Part shown: one piece after another, positions 36,591-45,068 of the stretch | How the letters are laid out: each line of letters begins with the position of its first letter | How positions within the stretch are numbered: the first letter of the stretch is position 1 | DNA from: Sphingomonas sp. TZW2008 | Lineage (GTDB): Bacteria; Pseudomonadota; Alphaproteobacteria; Sphingomonadales; Sphingomonadaceae | Length of the DNA stretch: 64,000 bases | Direction: 5' to 3' | NCBI RefSeq assembly: GCF_002117915.1 | Contig: NZ_BDJB01000014.1 | Location: 62,983-126,982 of the forward strand | Made by a program: the position numbers and the translations under genes | The notes under the pieces: model-generated | What the model was told of the DNA's origin: nothing | The model's input: the letters and a program-made list of their open reading frames with translations, nothing else | Database searches by the model: none

Positions 36591-38387
36591 TTGAACGATA
36601 CGAAGGGCACACCCGCCCTGCCCCCGGCGCTCGCCGCCGAACTCGACCGTCATTGGATCCGCTTGACGCTGATCGCCTGGATCGTCGTTGCGATCTTCTA
36701 CGTGTGGCAGCGCTGGAGCGCGATCCACTGGCTGTCGCTCGGCGATACCGACGACAATATGCGGCTGATGCAGGTGCGCGCGCTGCTCGGCGGGCAGGGC
36801 TGGTACGATCTGCGCAACTACCGCCTCAACCCGCCGGGCGGGTTCGACATCCACTGGTCGCGCATCGTCGATCTGCCGATTGCGGCGCTGATCCTGCTGC
36901 TGCGGCCGTTCGTCGGCAACGCCGAGGCGGAGAAGCTTGCCTGCGGCATCGCACCGCTGATCCCGCTCGCGGCGACGCTGCTCGGCATCGGCGCGACGGT
37001 GCGGCGGCTCGTGGCGCCGACCGCATGGCCGCTCGCGATTGTCTTCATGATGGGATCGACCGTCGCGCTGCTGATGTTCATGCCCGATCGCATCGATCAT
37101 CACGGCTGGCAGTTGGCGATGCTGAGCCTGACGGTGGCGGGCTTGTGCGATCCCAGGGGCCCGCGCGGTGGCGCGATGGTCGGTTTGGCGAGCGCCGTAT
37201 CGCTGACGATCGGGCTCGAGATGTTGCCCTATTGCGCCATGGCGGGCGCGATCATCGCGTTGCGCTGGGTATGGGACGCGGCCGAGCGGCAGCGGCTGCT
37301 TACCTATGCGTTGGCGCTCGGCGGCGGGTGCGCCGCGGGCTTCGCGATCTTCGCGTCCGAGGCGAACCGCGTGATGCGCTGCGACGCGTTGACCCCGATC
37401 TGGCTCAGCGTATTCGTCGCGGCGGGCGCGCTGCTCGCCCTTCTGGCGATGGTCTCGCCGCCCCGTCGCGGCGTGCGGCTGGCGCTGGCAGTGGCGGCGG
37501 GCGCGATCATCGTCACCGGCTTCGCCCTGCTCTTCCCGCAATGCCTCGGCCGGCCCGAGCAGGTGTCCGACGAACTTTACAACAACTGGCTGGGCAACGT
37601 GCGCGAGGCGAAGCCGATCTATCGCCACCCGCTGCGCGTCGGGCTGCCGCTGATGGCGCTGCCGACGATGGGGCTGATCGGCGCGCTGATCGCGACGTGG
37701 CGCGCGCGGCGCGAGCCGAGCGCGCTCGGCTGGGCGTGCGTCACGCTGTTCGCCGTCTTCGCGATGGCGATGCTGCTGTGGCAGGTGCGCGCCGGGCCCG
37801 CGGCGCAGGTGCTGGCGATCCCCGGCGTCACCGCGCTTGGCTGGCTGATCCTGCCGTGGCTGCTGGGGCATCGCTCGCTGTTCGTGCGCGTGTTCGGCAC
37901 CGTCGCGGTATTCATCGCGATCTCCGGCCTGTTCGCCGGTCTGGCGCTCAAATGGTTCCCGATCGACCGCCCCAAACCCTACGTCCAGCGCGTCAACCGC
38001 GCGACCGGGCGATGCCTGACGCTGCCGGCGATGGACCCGCTCAACCGCCTGCCGCGGCAGACGATCTTCACCTTCGTCGATCTAGGGCCGCGGTTGATCG
38101 CGCTGACGCATCACAATGCCATTGCCGGGCCGTATCACCGTAACGGCGACGCGATCCTCGACGTGCAGCACGCCTTCAAGCGGTCGCCGGCGGAGGCACG
38201 CGCGATCATGAAGCGGCACGGCGCGACGCTGATGCTGGTCTGCCCGAACATGGCCGAATCGACCGTCTATCGCGATCGCGCGCCCGGGGGCTTCTACGAT
38301 CGGCTGGCACATGGGGAGACGTTCGACTGGCTCCAGTCGGTGCCGATGCCGAAGGGATCACCGCTGCGGCTGTACCGAATCCGCTAG
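36591..38387 (+). CDS. STT3-like GT-C membrane glycosyltransferase (predicted)
   Basis: A 598-residue protein with about eleven membrane helices and a soluble C-terminal domain from residue ~455 (PKPYVQRVNRATGRCLTLPA). The first outer loop carries SLGDTDDNMRLMQVRALL and a later one FMPDRIDHHGWQLAM, resembling the acidic and DHH motifs of STT3-type oligosaccharyltransferases. The catalytic start is TTG, nine bases after AGGGAAGAG. No ATG is near. It may transfer a sugar from undecaprenyl phosphate to a surface target together with the nearby GtrA and GtrB-like proteins. The family is usually left uncharacterised and the role is inferred. Confidence 0.72.
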   Translation: MNDTKGTPALPPALAAELDRHWIRLTLIAWIVVAIFYVWQRWSAIHWLSLGDTDDNMRLMQVRALLGGQGWYDLRNYRLNPPGGFDIHWSRIVDLPIAALILLLRPFVGNAEAEKLACGIAPLIPLAATLLGIGATVRRLVAPTAWPLAIVFMMGSTVALLMFMPDRIDHHGWQLAMLSLTVAGLCDPRGPRGGAMVGLASAVSLTIGLEMLPYCAMAGAIIALRWVWDAAERQRLLTYALALGGGCAAGFAIFASEANRVMRCDALTPIWLSVFVAAGALLALLAMVSPPRRGVRLALAVAAGAIIVTGFALLFPQCLGRPEQVSDELYNNWLGNVREAKPIYRHPLRVGLPLMALPTMGLIGALIATWRARREPSALGWACVTLFAVFAMAMLLWQVRAGPAAQVLAIPGVTALGWLILPWLLGHRSLFVRVFGTVAVFIAISGLFAGLALKWFPIDRPKPYVQRVNRATGRCLTLPAMDPLNRLPRQTIFTFVDLGPRLIALTHHNAIAGPYHRNGDAILDVQHAFKRSPAEARAIMKRHGATLMLVCPNMAESTVYRDRAPGGFYDRLAHGETFDWLQSVPMPKGSPLRLYRIR

Positions 38388-39721
38388 GCGGCGGGCAGCG
38401 TCAGCACGAAGCGCGCGCCGGCGTCCGGGGCGCTGTCCACCGTCAAGTCCCCGCCCATCGCGCGCGCCAAGCGGCGCGCGATGTAGAGGCCGAGGCCGTT
38501 GCCGCCCGCCTCGGCGGGATCGACGCGCTCGAACTTGCCGAAGATGCGCTCCTGATCCTCGGGCGCGATTCCCTTGCCCTGATCGGCAACGATCGCAATC
38601 GCGCGGTCTCCGTCGCGCTGCAGCTTGAGCCAAATCGTCGCGCCGCGCGGCGAGTAGCGCACCGCGTTGCCGATCAGATTGACCATGATCTGCAGCGTGC
38701 GTCGGAACTCGCCGTGCGCAGCGAGCGGCTTATCGAGGTCGCTGCGGTCGATCGTGACACCGCCGTTCGCGGCCCGGACCGCGAGCAGCCCCGCGGCGCG
38801 CCGCGTCACGTCGGCGAGGTCGATCCCCTCGTCCTCGACGGTGAAGTCGTCGCGCTCGATCGCCTGCATGTCGGCGAGATCGTCGATCAGCCCCATCAGG
38901 TGACGCGCGGCGCTGGCGATGTCCGCGGCGTAATCGGCGTAGTGCGGATCGATGGGGCCCTCGGCCCCGGCATTGATGCTGTCGGCATTGGCGACGATCC
39001 GCCCAAGCGGGCCGCGCAGGATCGTGTCGAGCCGCCGGTTGAACGTGTCACCGAGCGCCTCCGCCTCACGCGCGGGCGAGACGCGTTCGTGGAACGTGCC
39101 ACCGACGAACCCGGCGAAAGCCCCGCTGCCGTCGCGGCGGACGTGCCCGGCGAGCGTCACCGCCGCGCCGCTTTCGCGCAGCACGGCGGGCTGGCCGTCG
39201 AAATCCTCGGCCGCCGCCACCGCCTCGAGCAGCGTCAGTACGCCGTCGTCGCCGCCTTCTAGCGCGAACAAGCGGGTCAACGGCTTCCCGAGCGCCGCAT
39301 CGGCATCGAAGCCGAACCGTGCGCCTGCGTCTGGTGCGATGCGCTGCAGGCGCAGACCGGCATCGGTTTCCCAGATCCAGTCGGCGCCGGCGGGCGGCGG
39401 CACCACGCCGCCCGCGCTGGGTGACCGCCACGCGGGCCGTTCACGCGTCGGCGAGATCGCCAGCGACACGCCCTGGTCGGTCGGCGTCGCGCGCACCCAG
39501 CAGTCGAGATCGAGGTCGGCGTCGGCGATCGTCACGGCGCGCGAGACGAGGATGCGCAGCCGCCGGGCGAGCCGCACCATCGTGGCGAGCTGCGGCGTCG
39601 CGAGCGGCGCGCCGATCGCGCCGCCCGCACGCTCGTTGAGCGCGAGAAAGGCGGGATCGGCGTCGATCAGGCAATCGGCGGCGTCGAGCTTCGCCGACAG
39701 GATCGGTGGATCGATCATCAT
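38384..39721 (-). CDS. Sensor histidine kinase-like protein lacking the phosphoacceptor His
   Basis: The 445-residue protein has no membrane helix. A PAS-like domain (WIWETDAGLRLQRIAPDAG, ~114-215) is followed by a dimerisation helix pair and a HATPase domain with N box LIGNAVRYSP (349-358), G1 DQGKGI (380-385), F box and G2 GGNGLGLYIA (407-416). ATP binding should thus be intact. At the H box the sequence is LDTILRGPL: Thr233 (ACG at 39023-39025) stands where HELRTPL-type kinases have His. No other His is in that helix. It overlaps the end of the DUF2336 gene by one base (TGATG). It is probably a pseudokinase or signals by ATP-driven conformation. Confidence 0.9.
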   Translation of the reverse strand: MMIDPPILSAKLDAADCLIDADPAFLALNERAGGAIGAPLATPQLATMVRLARRLRILVSRAVTIADADLDLDCWVRATPTDQGVSLAISPTRERPAWRSPSAGGVVPPPAGADWIWETDAGLRLQRIAPDAGARFGFDADAALGKPLTRLFALEGGDDGVLTLLEAVAAAEDFDGQPAVLRESGAAVTLAGHVRRDGSGAFAGFVGGTFHERVSPAREAEALGDTFNRRLDTILRGPLGRIVANADSINAGAEGPIDPHYADYAADIASAARHLMGLIDDLADMQAIERDDFTVEDEGIDLADVTRRAAGLLAVRAANGGVTIDRSDLDKPLAAHGEFRRTLQIMVNLIGNAVRYSPRGATIWLKLQRDGDRAIAIVADQGKGIAPEDQERIFGKFERVDPAEAGGNGLGLYIARRLARAMGGDLTVDSAPDAGARFVLTLPAA

Positions 39722-40797
39722 CACGCGCTGATCCGCCCGAGCGCGCGCACCGCGGCGCGGAAATCCGCCGGCAGCGAGAGCGTGCCGAGTGCGACGCGCG
39801 CATCTTCGGGGGTTATCGCGGCGATCGCGTCGAGATTGTCGGCGAACCCCTCGATGTCGCGGCGCGGATCGGCGTCGGCGAGCGCCAGCCCGACGCGCGC
39901 GATCGCCGCGCGATCGGCGTGATGCGCGCGTAGGGCGAGCCACAGCACGTCGCCCTCGGGATCGAGCACCAGCGTGCGCGCCTCGCCGAAATCGATGCCG
40001 AGCGCGTGCGCGAGGATCGCACAAAACAGGGCCGGATATCCCTCGTCGAGCGCACCGGCGAGCAGATCCGCCAGTTCCTCCGGCCGTGCGTCGATCGCAG
40101 TGGCGAGCCGCAGCGCGACGGCATCTAGCCGATCGTCGTCGTCGTGCGCGGCGATGCTGCGCTGCGCCCCGGCAACGAGCGCGCGATCGAGGCGATCGAG
40201 CGGCCCGCCCGCGGCGATCAGCTGCTCGCGCACCGCCGCCGCGGTCCACCAGATCAGCTGACGATGCAGGTGAGCAGGAAAATCGCTGCCCCGTGCGCCG
40301 CCCACCGTTCGACGTCGGTTCTCCGCCTGAAGATACAGCCGGGCGGCGGCGGCGATCACCCCGTCACCACAGCCGGCGAGCTGCGCCAGCAGCACAGGCT
40401 GCGCGCCGGGCGCGCGATTGGCGCGCAGCGCATCGGCAAGAAGATCCTGCCGCGTCTGCCCCAGCAGTTCGCTCATCAATCCCGCGTCGCGCAGCAGGCC
40501 CGAGGCGCTGAGCCGGCTGACTAGCCCTGCCGCTTCCGGGCGCGGCCACTGGCCCGAAAGTTGCCGCGCCGCGTGACCCACGATCTCACCGGCGATCGCG
40601 CCAATCGCATCGGTGAGCAGCGTGCCGATCGCGGCGCGGGTGCGATCGTCGAGGCGATCGTTCTCGGCCAGGAAGAAGTCCTCGATCGCGGTCTGCAACC
40701 GCCGATCGGCACGACGATCTGCCGCCGCCGCGCGCGCGACGAGCGGCGCGACGGTCACCTGGGGCGCGCGCAAGGCGTCGTTGGGATCGGCCGACAT
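39721..40797 (-). CDS. DUF2336 domain-containing protein
   Basis: The 358-residue protein matches the all-helical DUF2336 family of alphaproteobacteria. The N-terminal block VAPLVARAAAADRRADRRLQTAIEDFFL and helical repeats such as LDEGYPALFCAILAHALGIDF are visible. No catalytic motif is seen. DUF2336 proteins are often encoded next to two-component genes, as here, where the gene is sandwiched between a nucleotidyltransferase-fold membrane protein (25 bases upstream) and the kinase-like gene (one-base overlap). A scaffold or regulator of that kinase is a reasonable guess. Confidence 0.85.
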   Translation of the reverse strand: MSADPNDALRAPQVTVAPLVARAAAADRRADRRLQTAIEDFFLAENDRLDDRTRAAIGTLLTDAIGAIAGEIVGHAARQLSGQWPRPEAAGLVSRLSASGLLRDAGLMSELLGQTRQDLLADALRANRAPGAQPVLLAQLAGCGDGVIAAAARLYLQAENRRRTVGGARGSDFPAHLHRQLIWWTAAAVREQLIAAGGPLDRLDRALVAGAQRSIAAHDDDDRLDAVALRLATAIDARPEELADLLAGALDEGYPALFCAILAHALGIDFGEARTLVLDPEGDVLWLALRAHHADRAAIARVGLALADADPRRDIEGFADNLDAIAAITPEDARVALGTLSLPADFRAAVRALGRISA

Positions 40798-40822
40798 GGC
40801 GGCGGCTCTAGCAAGCGTTGCG

Positions 40823-42013
40823 TTAAAGCGCTGCTAAGCCTCGCGCACGAAGCCGCTCGATCGCATGGCCAAGCGTCACCGCGGCATAGACGCCGGTAAG
40901 CGCGAGCCCGAGCAGCGGCAGGCCGAGGATCGTCGCGGCCGCGAGGAGCAGCAGATAGCCCGGCGGATCGCCCCACCACGGCTCGCGCGCCTCGCCGATC
41001 GCGCGCGTCCCCAGCCCGCCCGCGACAGCTAGCGCGAGCGCGAGCACCGTTGCGGTCCGCTCGCCCGTCTCGGCATCGAGCACATGACCGAGGAGCAGCT
41101 CGGCGGCGGCGGGAACACCGAGGATCAGCCAGCCGAGGGCCCGCGCCAGCGCGGTCTCGTCGCGCAGCCAGGCGAAGCTCGAGGCGAGCGCTGCGGTCGC
41201 AACCCCCACCAAAGCAGCGAGCAGCCCCGCAGTTAGGTGCCCCGCCCACAAGGCGCCGAGCCCGCCGAGCGCGACGAGAGCCGCGCCGCTGGCGAGCGCC
41301 GGTGTCGGCACGTGGCGGCGCATCAGCGGCGGCAGCGTGAGCCGTGCGAGCGGCTTCACCATCCAGCGATCGAACCAGCCGATACGCGCCGCCAACGTCG
41401 CGGAGACAACGGCGCGGCTGCGCGCCTCAAGCGCGTCGCGGCGCCGTTCGATGCCGTGGCCGGCGCGGCCCTCGTCGTCCGGCAGAACCAGCCGGCGCGC
41501 GCCCGCCTGTGCAGCGGCGTGAAGCAGCGCCGATTGCACGTCATAATCGCGCGGCATTGCCGCAACCTCCGCCAAACGCCGTCCGTCGAGCCGCGCGACG
41601 CCGGCCCAGGCCTGCCCCCCGCCGACCCGCTCATACCCTGCCGTCGCCTCGCCGTCGGCGACGACGAGCATCACGTCGCCCGGGGTACGCACCACGGGCG
41701 CCAGTACGGTCTGCGTCGTGACGAGCCCGTCGGCGAGCACCAGCAGGTGCGACAGTGGATGGAGGCGGGCGGAGGCGTCGGCGGCGCTGCGCACCGTATC
41801 GATCGTCACGCCGCGCCGCCCGATCCGGGCGACCGCGCCGAGCAATTCGGGCGTCAGCCGCGCAACCACGACGACGATCTGCGACGCACCCGCATCGATC
41901 AGCAGCCGTGCCTGATATTCGATCACCGTCATGCCGGCGAACGGCAGGGTGGCGGCAAGCGCGCCGGGCCGGTCCTCGGCGTCCTGCACGGCAAAGATCA
42001 ACCCGGCGAGCAT
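40823..42013 (-). CDS. Nucleotidyltransferase-fold protein with degenerate CDP-alcohol phosphotransferase-like membrane domain
   Basis: A 396-residue protein. Residues 1-190 look like a nucleotidyltransferase/GT-A fold (LPFAGMTVIEYQARLLIDAGASQIVVVVARL ... LLVLADGLV), but without the glycine-rich GxGxR signature. Residues ~210-396 contain five to six membrane helices. The stretch WFDRWMVKPLARLTLPPLMRRHVPTP resembles the entry to the CDP-alcohol phosphotransferase domain of fused inositol-phosphate enzymes. The catalytic DGxxAR...GxxxD motif is absent, so this half looks inactive. The start is set at ATG 42013. A TTG further up is also open. Function unknown, and the comparison is tentative. 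Confidence 0.7.
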   Translation of the reverse strand: MLAGLIFAVQDAEDRPGALAATLPFAGMTVIEYQARLLIDAGASQIVVVVARLTPELLGAVARIGRRGVTIDTVRSAADASARLHPLSHLLVLADGLVTTQTVLAPVVRTPGDVMLVVADGEATAGYERVGGGQAWAGVARLDGRRLAEVAAMPRDYDVQSALLHAAAQAGARRLVLPDDEGRAGHGIERRRDALEARSRAVVSATLAARIGWFDRWMVKPLARLTLPPLMRRHVPTPALASGAALVALGGLGALWAGHLTAGLLAALVGVATAALASSFAWLRDETALARALGWLILGVPAAAELLLGHVLDAETGERTATVLALALAVAGGLGTRAIGEAREPWWGDPPGYLLLLAAATILGLPLLGLALTGVYAAVTLGHAIERLRARGLAAL

Positions 42014-42070
42014 CGCCGGGCGCTTAGGCCGTGTCCCGCCCCGGGGCAACGGCGGCGGGCGGTGACCGGG

Positions 42071-42364
42071 CTAGAGCCGCTCGATCGCGCGGCGCAGCTT
42101 GCGCAGCATCGCGGCATCGTTCGGCGAGAGCGCGGTCGCCTGGGTCGCGAGCGCCATCAGCCGCACCGCGCCGAAACTCGCCGCCAGCCCCTTCAGCCGC
42201 CACGCCGCCGCACGCCACGCCTCGTCGTCCGACGCGGCGGCGAGCGCCTCGAACCCGCGCTTGGCGCTGTCGACGAAGGAGGCGCGAAGCTCGGCGATCA
42301 GCGCCGGATCGTCCCCCACGGCGGCAGCGAGCGCCGCATCGATAGCTCCGGGATCATAGGCCAT
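42071..42364 (-). CDS. Hpt-like protein lacking the phosphoacceptor His
   Basis: The 97-residue all-helical protein aligns with histidine phosphotransfer (Hpt) domains: ALIAELRASFVDSAKRGFEAL, then AAAWRLKGLAASFGAVRL matching the Hpt core H-x-L-K-G-s-a-x-x-x-G. Trp55 (TGG, minus strand, 42200-42202) occupies the His position, and the whole protein has no histidine. It cannot work as a classic phosphotransfer protein but keeps the Lys-Gly and the shape. It heads the minus-strand run of four genes, 57 bases ahead of the nucleotidyltransferase-fold gene, and is divergent from the coiled-coil protein. Confidence 0.82.
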   Translation of the reverse strand: MAYDPGAIDAALAAAVGDDPALIAELRASFVDSAKRGFEALAAASDDEAWRAAAWRLKGLAASFGAVRLMALATQATALSPNDAAMLRKLRRAIERL

Positions 42365-42449
42365 GGGGCAAGTCGCTAGCAGGCAACGCTTAATCGCAAG
42401 TTTCCGCTATTCGCTTTCGGCGCGATCGATTCGTGATACACCCGGCGGC

Positions 42450-44753
42450 ATGACCGGGGGGCCATCAGTGATCGACATTCGCTCGCGTGACGCAAGCGAT
42501 CAGCCGCAGCCGACCGAGGCCGAAGCGCCCGTCGCCCTGGCGGAGCATTTCGCCTTCGACGAGGAGCCGATCGAGGAAAATGGCGGCTACGTCGCGCCCT
42601 CCCCGCTGCGCAATATCGGGCCGATCGCGCTGGTTGCGGTGTCGGTGGCGTGGGTCGCCGGGCTGATCTGGCTGGCGCGCGGGCAGTTCGCGGCGATGCC
42701 GGCTTTGGCGGTGGCGCAATTCGCCGCAGCGCTCGTGGCGGTACCCGTCCTTGCCGGCGTGGTGTGGTTGATCGCACTGCGGACGAGCCGGGCGGAGGCG
42801 ATGCGCTTCGCCGCCACCGCGCGCGCGATGCGTGGCGAGGCCGCCGCGCTCGAACGGACGGTGGGTGCGCTTGCCGCCGCGCTGGAGGACAATCGCCAGC
42901 GGCTCGCGGAACAGGTGCAGCATTTGAGCACGATTGGCGACGCGGCCACCGCGCGGCTGTCGGCGATCGGTCGCGGCCTGTCGGAAGAAATCGACCAGGC
43001 CGACGTTCACGCGCGCTCGCTCGCCGAGGCGGCGGGTAATGCGCAGAACAACCTGTCAGTGCTCCTCGCCACGATGCCGCGCGCGCAGGCCGAGGCCGAC
43101 GCGATGGCGGGCAAGATCGAACGCGCCGGGCTGGCCGCAGGCGAGCAGGTGGCGGCGCTGGACGCACAGATCGTCGCACTCGCCGATCGCGGGCGCGAGG
43201 CGGAAGCGGTGGCTGGCGGGGCGGCACAGAAGCTCGCGGCGCATATCGCACGGATGGAGGCAACCAGCGAGACGGCAGGCGTTCGGTTAGAGGCCGTCAC
43301 GGCGGAGATGACGGGCGCGGTCGACGCGTTGCTGTCGCGTACCGCCGATGCGGTCGACGAATCGCGCAAGGGGATCGCCGCGCAGGGCGACGCGATGCTC
43401 GCGATGGTCGGCGCGAATCAGGCCGCGCTCGACGCCGCAGCGCGCGAGAGTGCCGAATCGCTCGCAGAGCGGATCGGCGTGATCGAAATCGTCATCGACC
43501 GCATCACCGCGCGACTCGCTGCACAGCGGTCGAATGCCGACGGGCTGGTCGGCGACCTCGAAGTGGGCATCGCGCGCGTCGGCGGCGAGCTCGATGAGCT
43601 ACACCGCCTGGGTGTCGAGCGCTCGCAGCATCTCGCCGCGTCGATCAGCGCGCTCGGCGGCTCGGCGAGCGCGATGACCGAGGCGCTCGTCGCCGGGGAC
43701 ACGATGGCAACCAAGGCGATCGCTACAACCGAATCGCTGCTGCTCGCGCTCGACGCGGCGGCGCGCGAGATCGACGAAACGCTGCCGGCCGCGGTCGACC
43801 GTCTCGACGCGCGAGTGATGGCGGCCAAGGCGGTGGTCGTCGCCGCGAAGCCAGAGCTGCTCGCGCTCGTCACCGCCGCGGAGAGCACGCACAGCGCGAT
43901 CGAGGCGGTCGCGCAGGTGGTGGCGGACCAGCGCAACAACGTCGACACGTTGAGCGGCACGCTGCTCGAGACGCTGTCGACCGGCCGCGCCAAGGCGGAT
44001 GCGATGGGGCAGATGGTCGACGATGCCGCCGACCGAGCGAACCGCTTCGCCGAAGAAGCCGCGCCGCGCCTGCTGGAGGCGCTGCTGCGCGTGCGCGACA
44101 CCGCGACGCAGGCGGCAGATCACGCGCGCGAGGTGCTGGCGCGCGTCATCCCAGAAGCGGCAGAGGCGCTGGAGAAATCGGGCGCGGCGGCGCTGCGGCG
44201 GGCGGTCGACGCCGGGCTCGACGGGCAGATCGCGCAGATCGCCGTCAGCGCGGAGACGGCGGTAGAGGCCGCCAACCGCGCCGCGCTGCGGCTCGACGAG
44301 CAGATCAAGGCGATCGACGCGGCGGCAGCATCGGTCGATACGCGACTGGAGGTGGCGCGCGCCGAACAGGAGGAAGCGAGTCAGGAGAGCTTCGCCCGCC
44401 GCGCGTCGCTGCTGATCGAGGCGCTCAATTCGGCCGCGATCGACATCACGCGCAGCTTCGCGCCAGATGTCGCCGACAGTGCCTGGGCAGCGTATCTGAA
44501 GGGCGACCGCGGCGTGTTTACGCGGCGCGCGGTGCGGCTGCTCGACGGCGTCGAGCAGCGAGAGATCGCGCGCCTGTACGACGACGATCTCGGCTTCCGC
44601 GACCAAGTGAACCGCTACATCCACGATTTCGAGGCGATGTTGCGGACGATCCTGACGCAGCGCGACGGCTCGCCACTCGGCGTCACGTTGCTGTCGTCTG
44701 ACATGGGTAAATTGTACGTCGCGCTGGCGCAGGCGATCGAGCGGCTGCGCTAG
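42450..44753 (+). CDS. Large membrane-anchored coiled-coil protein
   Basis: A 767-residue protein of unrecognised function. After ~50 acidic residues come two membrane helices (about 54-74, IGPIALVAVSVAWVAGLIWLA, and 80-108). About 550 residues of Ala/Glu/Arg-rich heptads follow with no globular motif until ~680. The last ~90 residues (DVADSAWAAYLKGDRGVFTRRAVRLL ... FEAMLRTIL) look folded and may be the conserved part. The chemoreceptor-like mix of a double membrane anchor and long coiled coil suggests a scaffold or signalling protein, but the chemoreceptor tip motif is not seen. GTG at 42468 with GGGGGG ahead is an alternative start. It is divergent from the Hpt-like gene by 85 bases. Confidence 0.8.
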   Translation: MTGGPSVIDIRSRDASDQPQPTEAEAPVALAEHFAFDEEPIEENGGYVAPSPLRNIGPIALVAVSVAWVAGLIWLARGQFAAMPALAVAQFAAALVAVPVLAGVVWLIALRTSRAEAMRFAATARAMRGEAAALERTVGALAAALEDNRQRLAEQVQHLSTIGDAATARLSAIGRGLSEEIDQADVHARSLAEAAGNAQNNLSVLLATMPRAQAEADAMAGKIERAGLAAGEQVAALDAQIVALADRGREAEAVAGGAAQKLAAHIARMEATSETAGVRLEAVTAEMTGAVDALLSRTADAVDESRKGIAAQGDAMLAMVGANQAALDAAARESAESLAERIGVIEIVIDRITARLAAQRSNADGLVGDLEVGIARVGGELDELHRLGVERSQHLAASISALGGSASAMTEALVAGDTMATKAIATTESLLLALDAAAREIDETLPAAVDRLDARVMAAKAVVVAAKPELLALVTAAESTHSAIEAVAQVVADQRNNVDTLSGTLLETLSTGRAKADAMGQMVDDAADRANRFAEEAAPRLLEALLRVRDTATQAADHAREVLARVIPEAAEALEKSGAAALRRAVDAGLDGQIAQIAVSAETAVEAANRAALRLDEQIKAIDAAAASVDTRLEVARAEQEEASQESFARRASLLIEALNSAAIDITRSFAPDVADSAWAAYLKGDRGVFTRRAVRLLDGVEQREIARLYDDDLGFRDQVNRYIHDFEAMLRTILTQRDGSPLGVTLLSSDMGKLYVALAQAIERLR

Positions 44754-44760
44754 CGGCGCC

Positions 44761-44792
44761 GCGGGCCGCAGGCAGCGCCGCCTGCCGCCCGC
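44761..44792. terminator. GC-rich convergent hairpin
   Basis: GCGGGCCGCAGGC and GCCTGCCGCCCGC form a 13-base-pair stem with one mismatch and a 6-base loop. It lies between the stops of the coiled-coil gene (plus) and the DUF1467 gene (minus). No T run is seen, so Rho-independent action is uncertain. Confidence 0.5.
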
Positions 44793-44798
44793 GATGCC

Positions 44799-45062
44799 TT
44801 AGTATTTGGTGAGGTCGACCATCGCCGGCGTGATCCAGTCGAACACGTAATTGGCGTAGAACAGGCCGAACAAGATCGTCGCGACGATCGTCACGCGCAC
44901 GATCAGCCGCCTCAGCGAGAATTCATGCGGCGCGCTATCCGCCTGACCGCGGATCCGATCGCCGCCAGCCTCTTCCGTGGTGCGGACGCCGAAGGGCAGC
45001 ACAAGGAAGACGCTGAACGACCAGAACAGGATGTAGATCGCGAGCGCGGACGACCAGCGCAT
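44799..45062 (-). CDS. DUF1467 family membrane protein
   Basis: The 87-residue protein has two membrane helices (SALAIYILFWSFSVFLVLPFG and LIVRVTIVATILFGLFYANYV) and the DUF1467 pattern LPFGVRTTEEAG. The family is small, widespread in alphaproteobacteria and of unknown function. Here it is six bases after the end of rnj and is the last gene of the long nuo-birA-coaX-rnj run. Confidence 0.88.
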   Translation of the reverse strand: MRWSSALAIYILFWSFSVFLVLPFGVRTTEEAGGDRIRGQADSAPHEFSLRRLIVRVTIVATILFGLFYANYVFDWITPAMVDLTKY

Positions 45063-45068
45063 GGTGCG

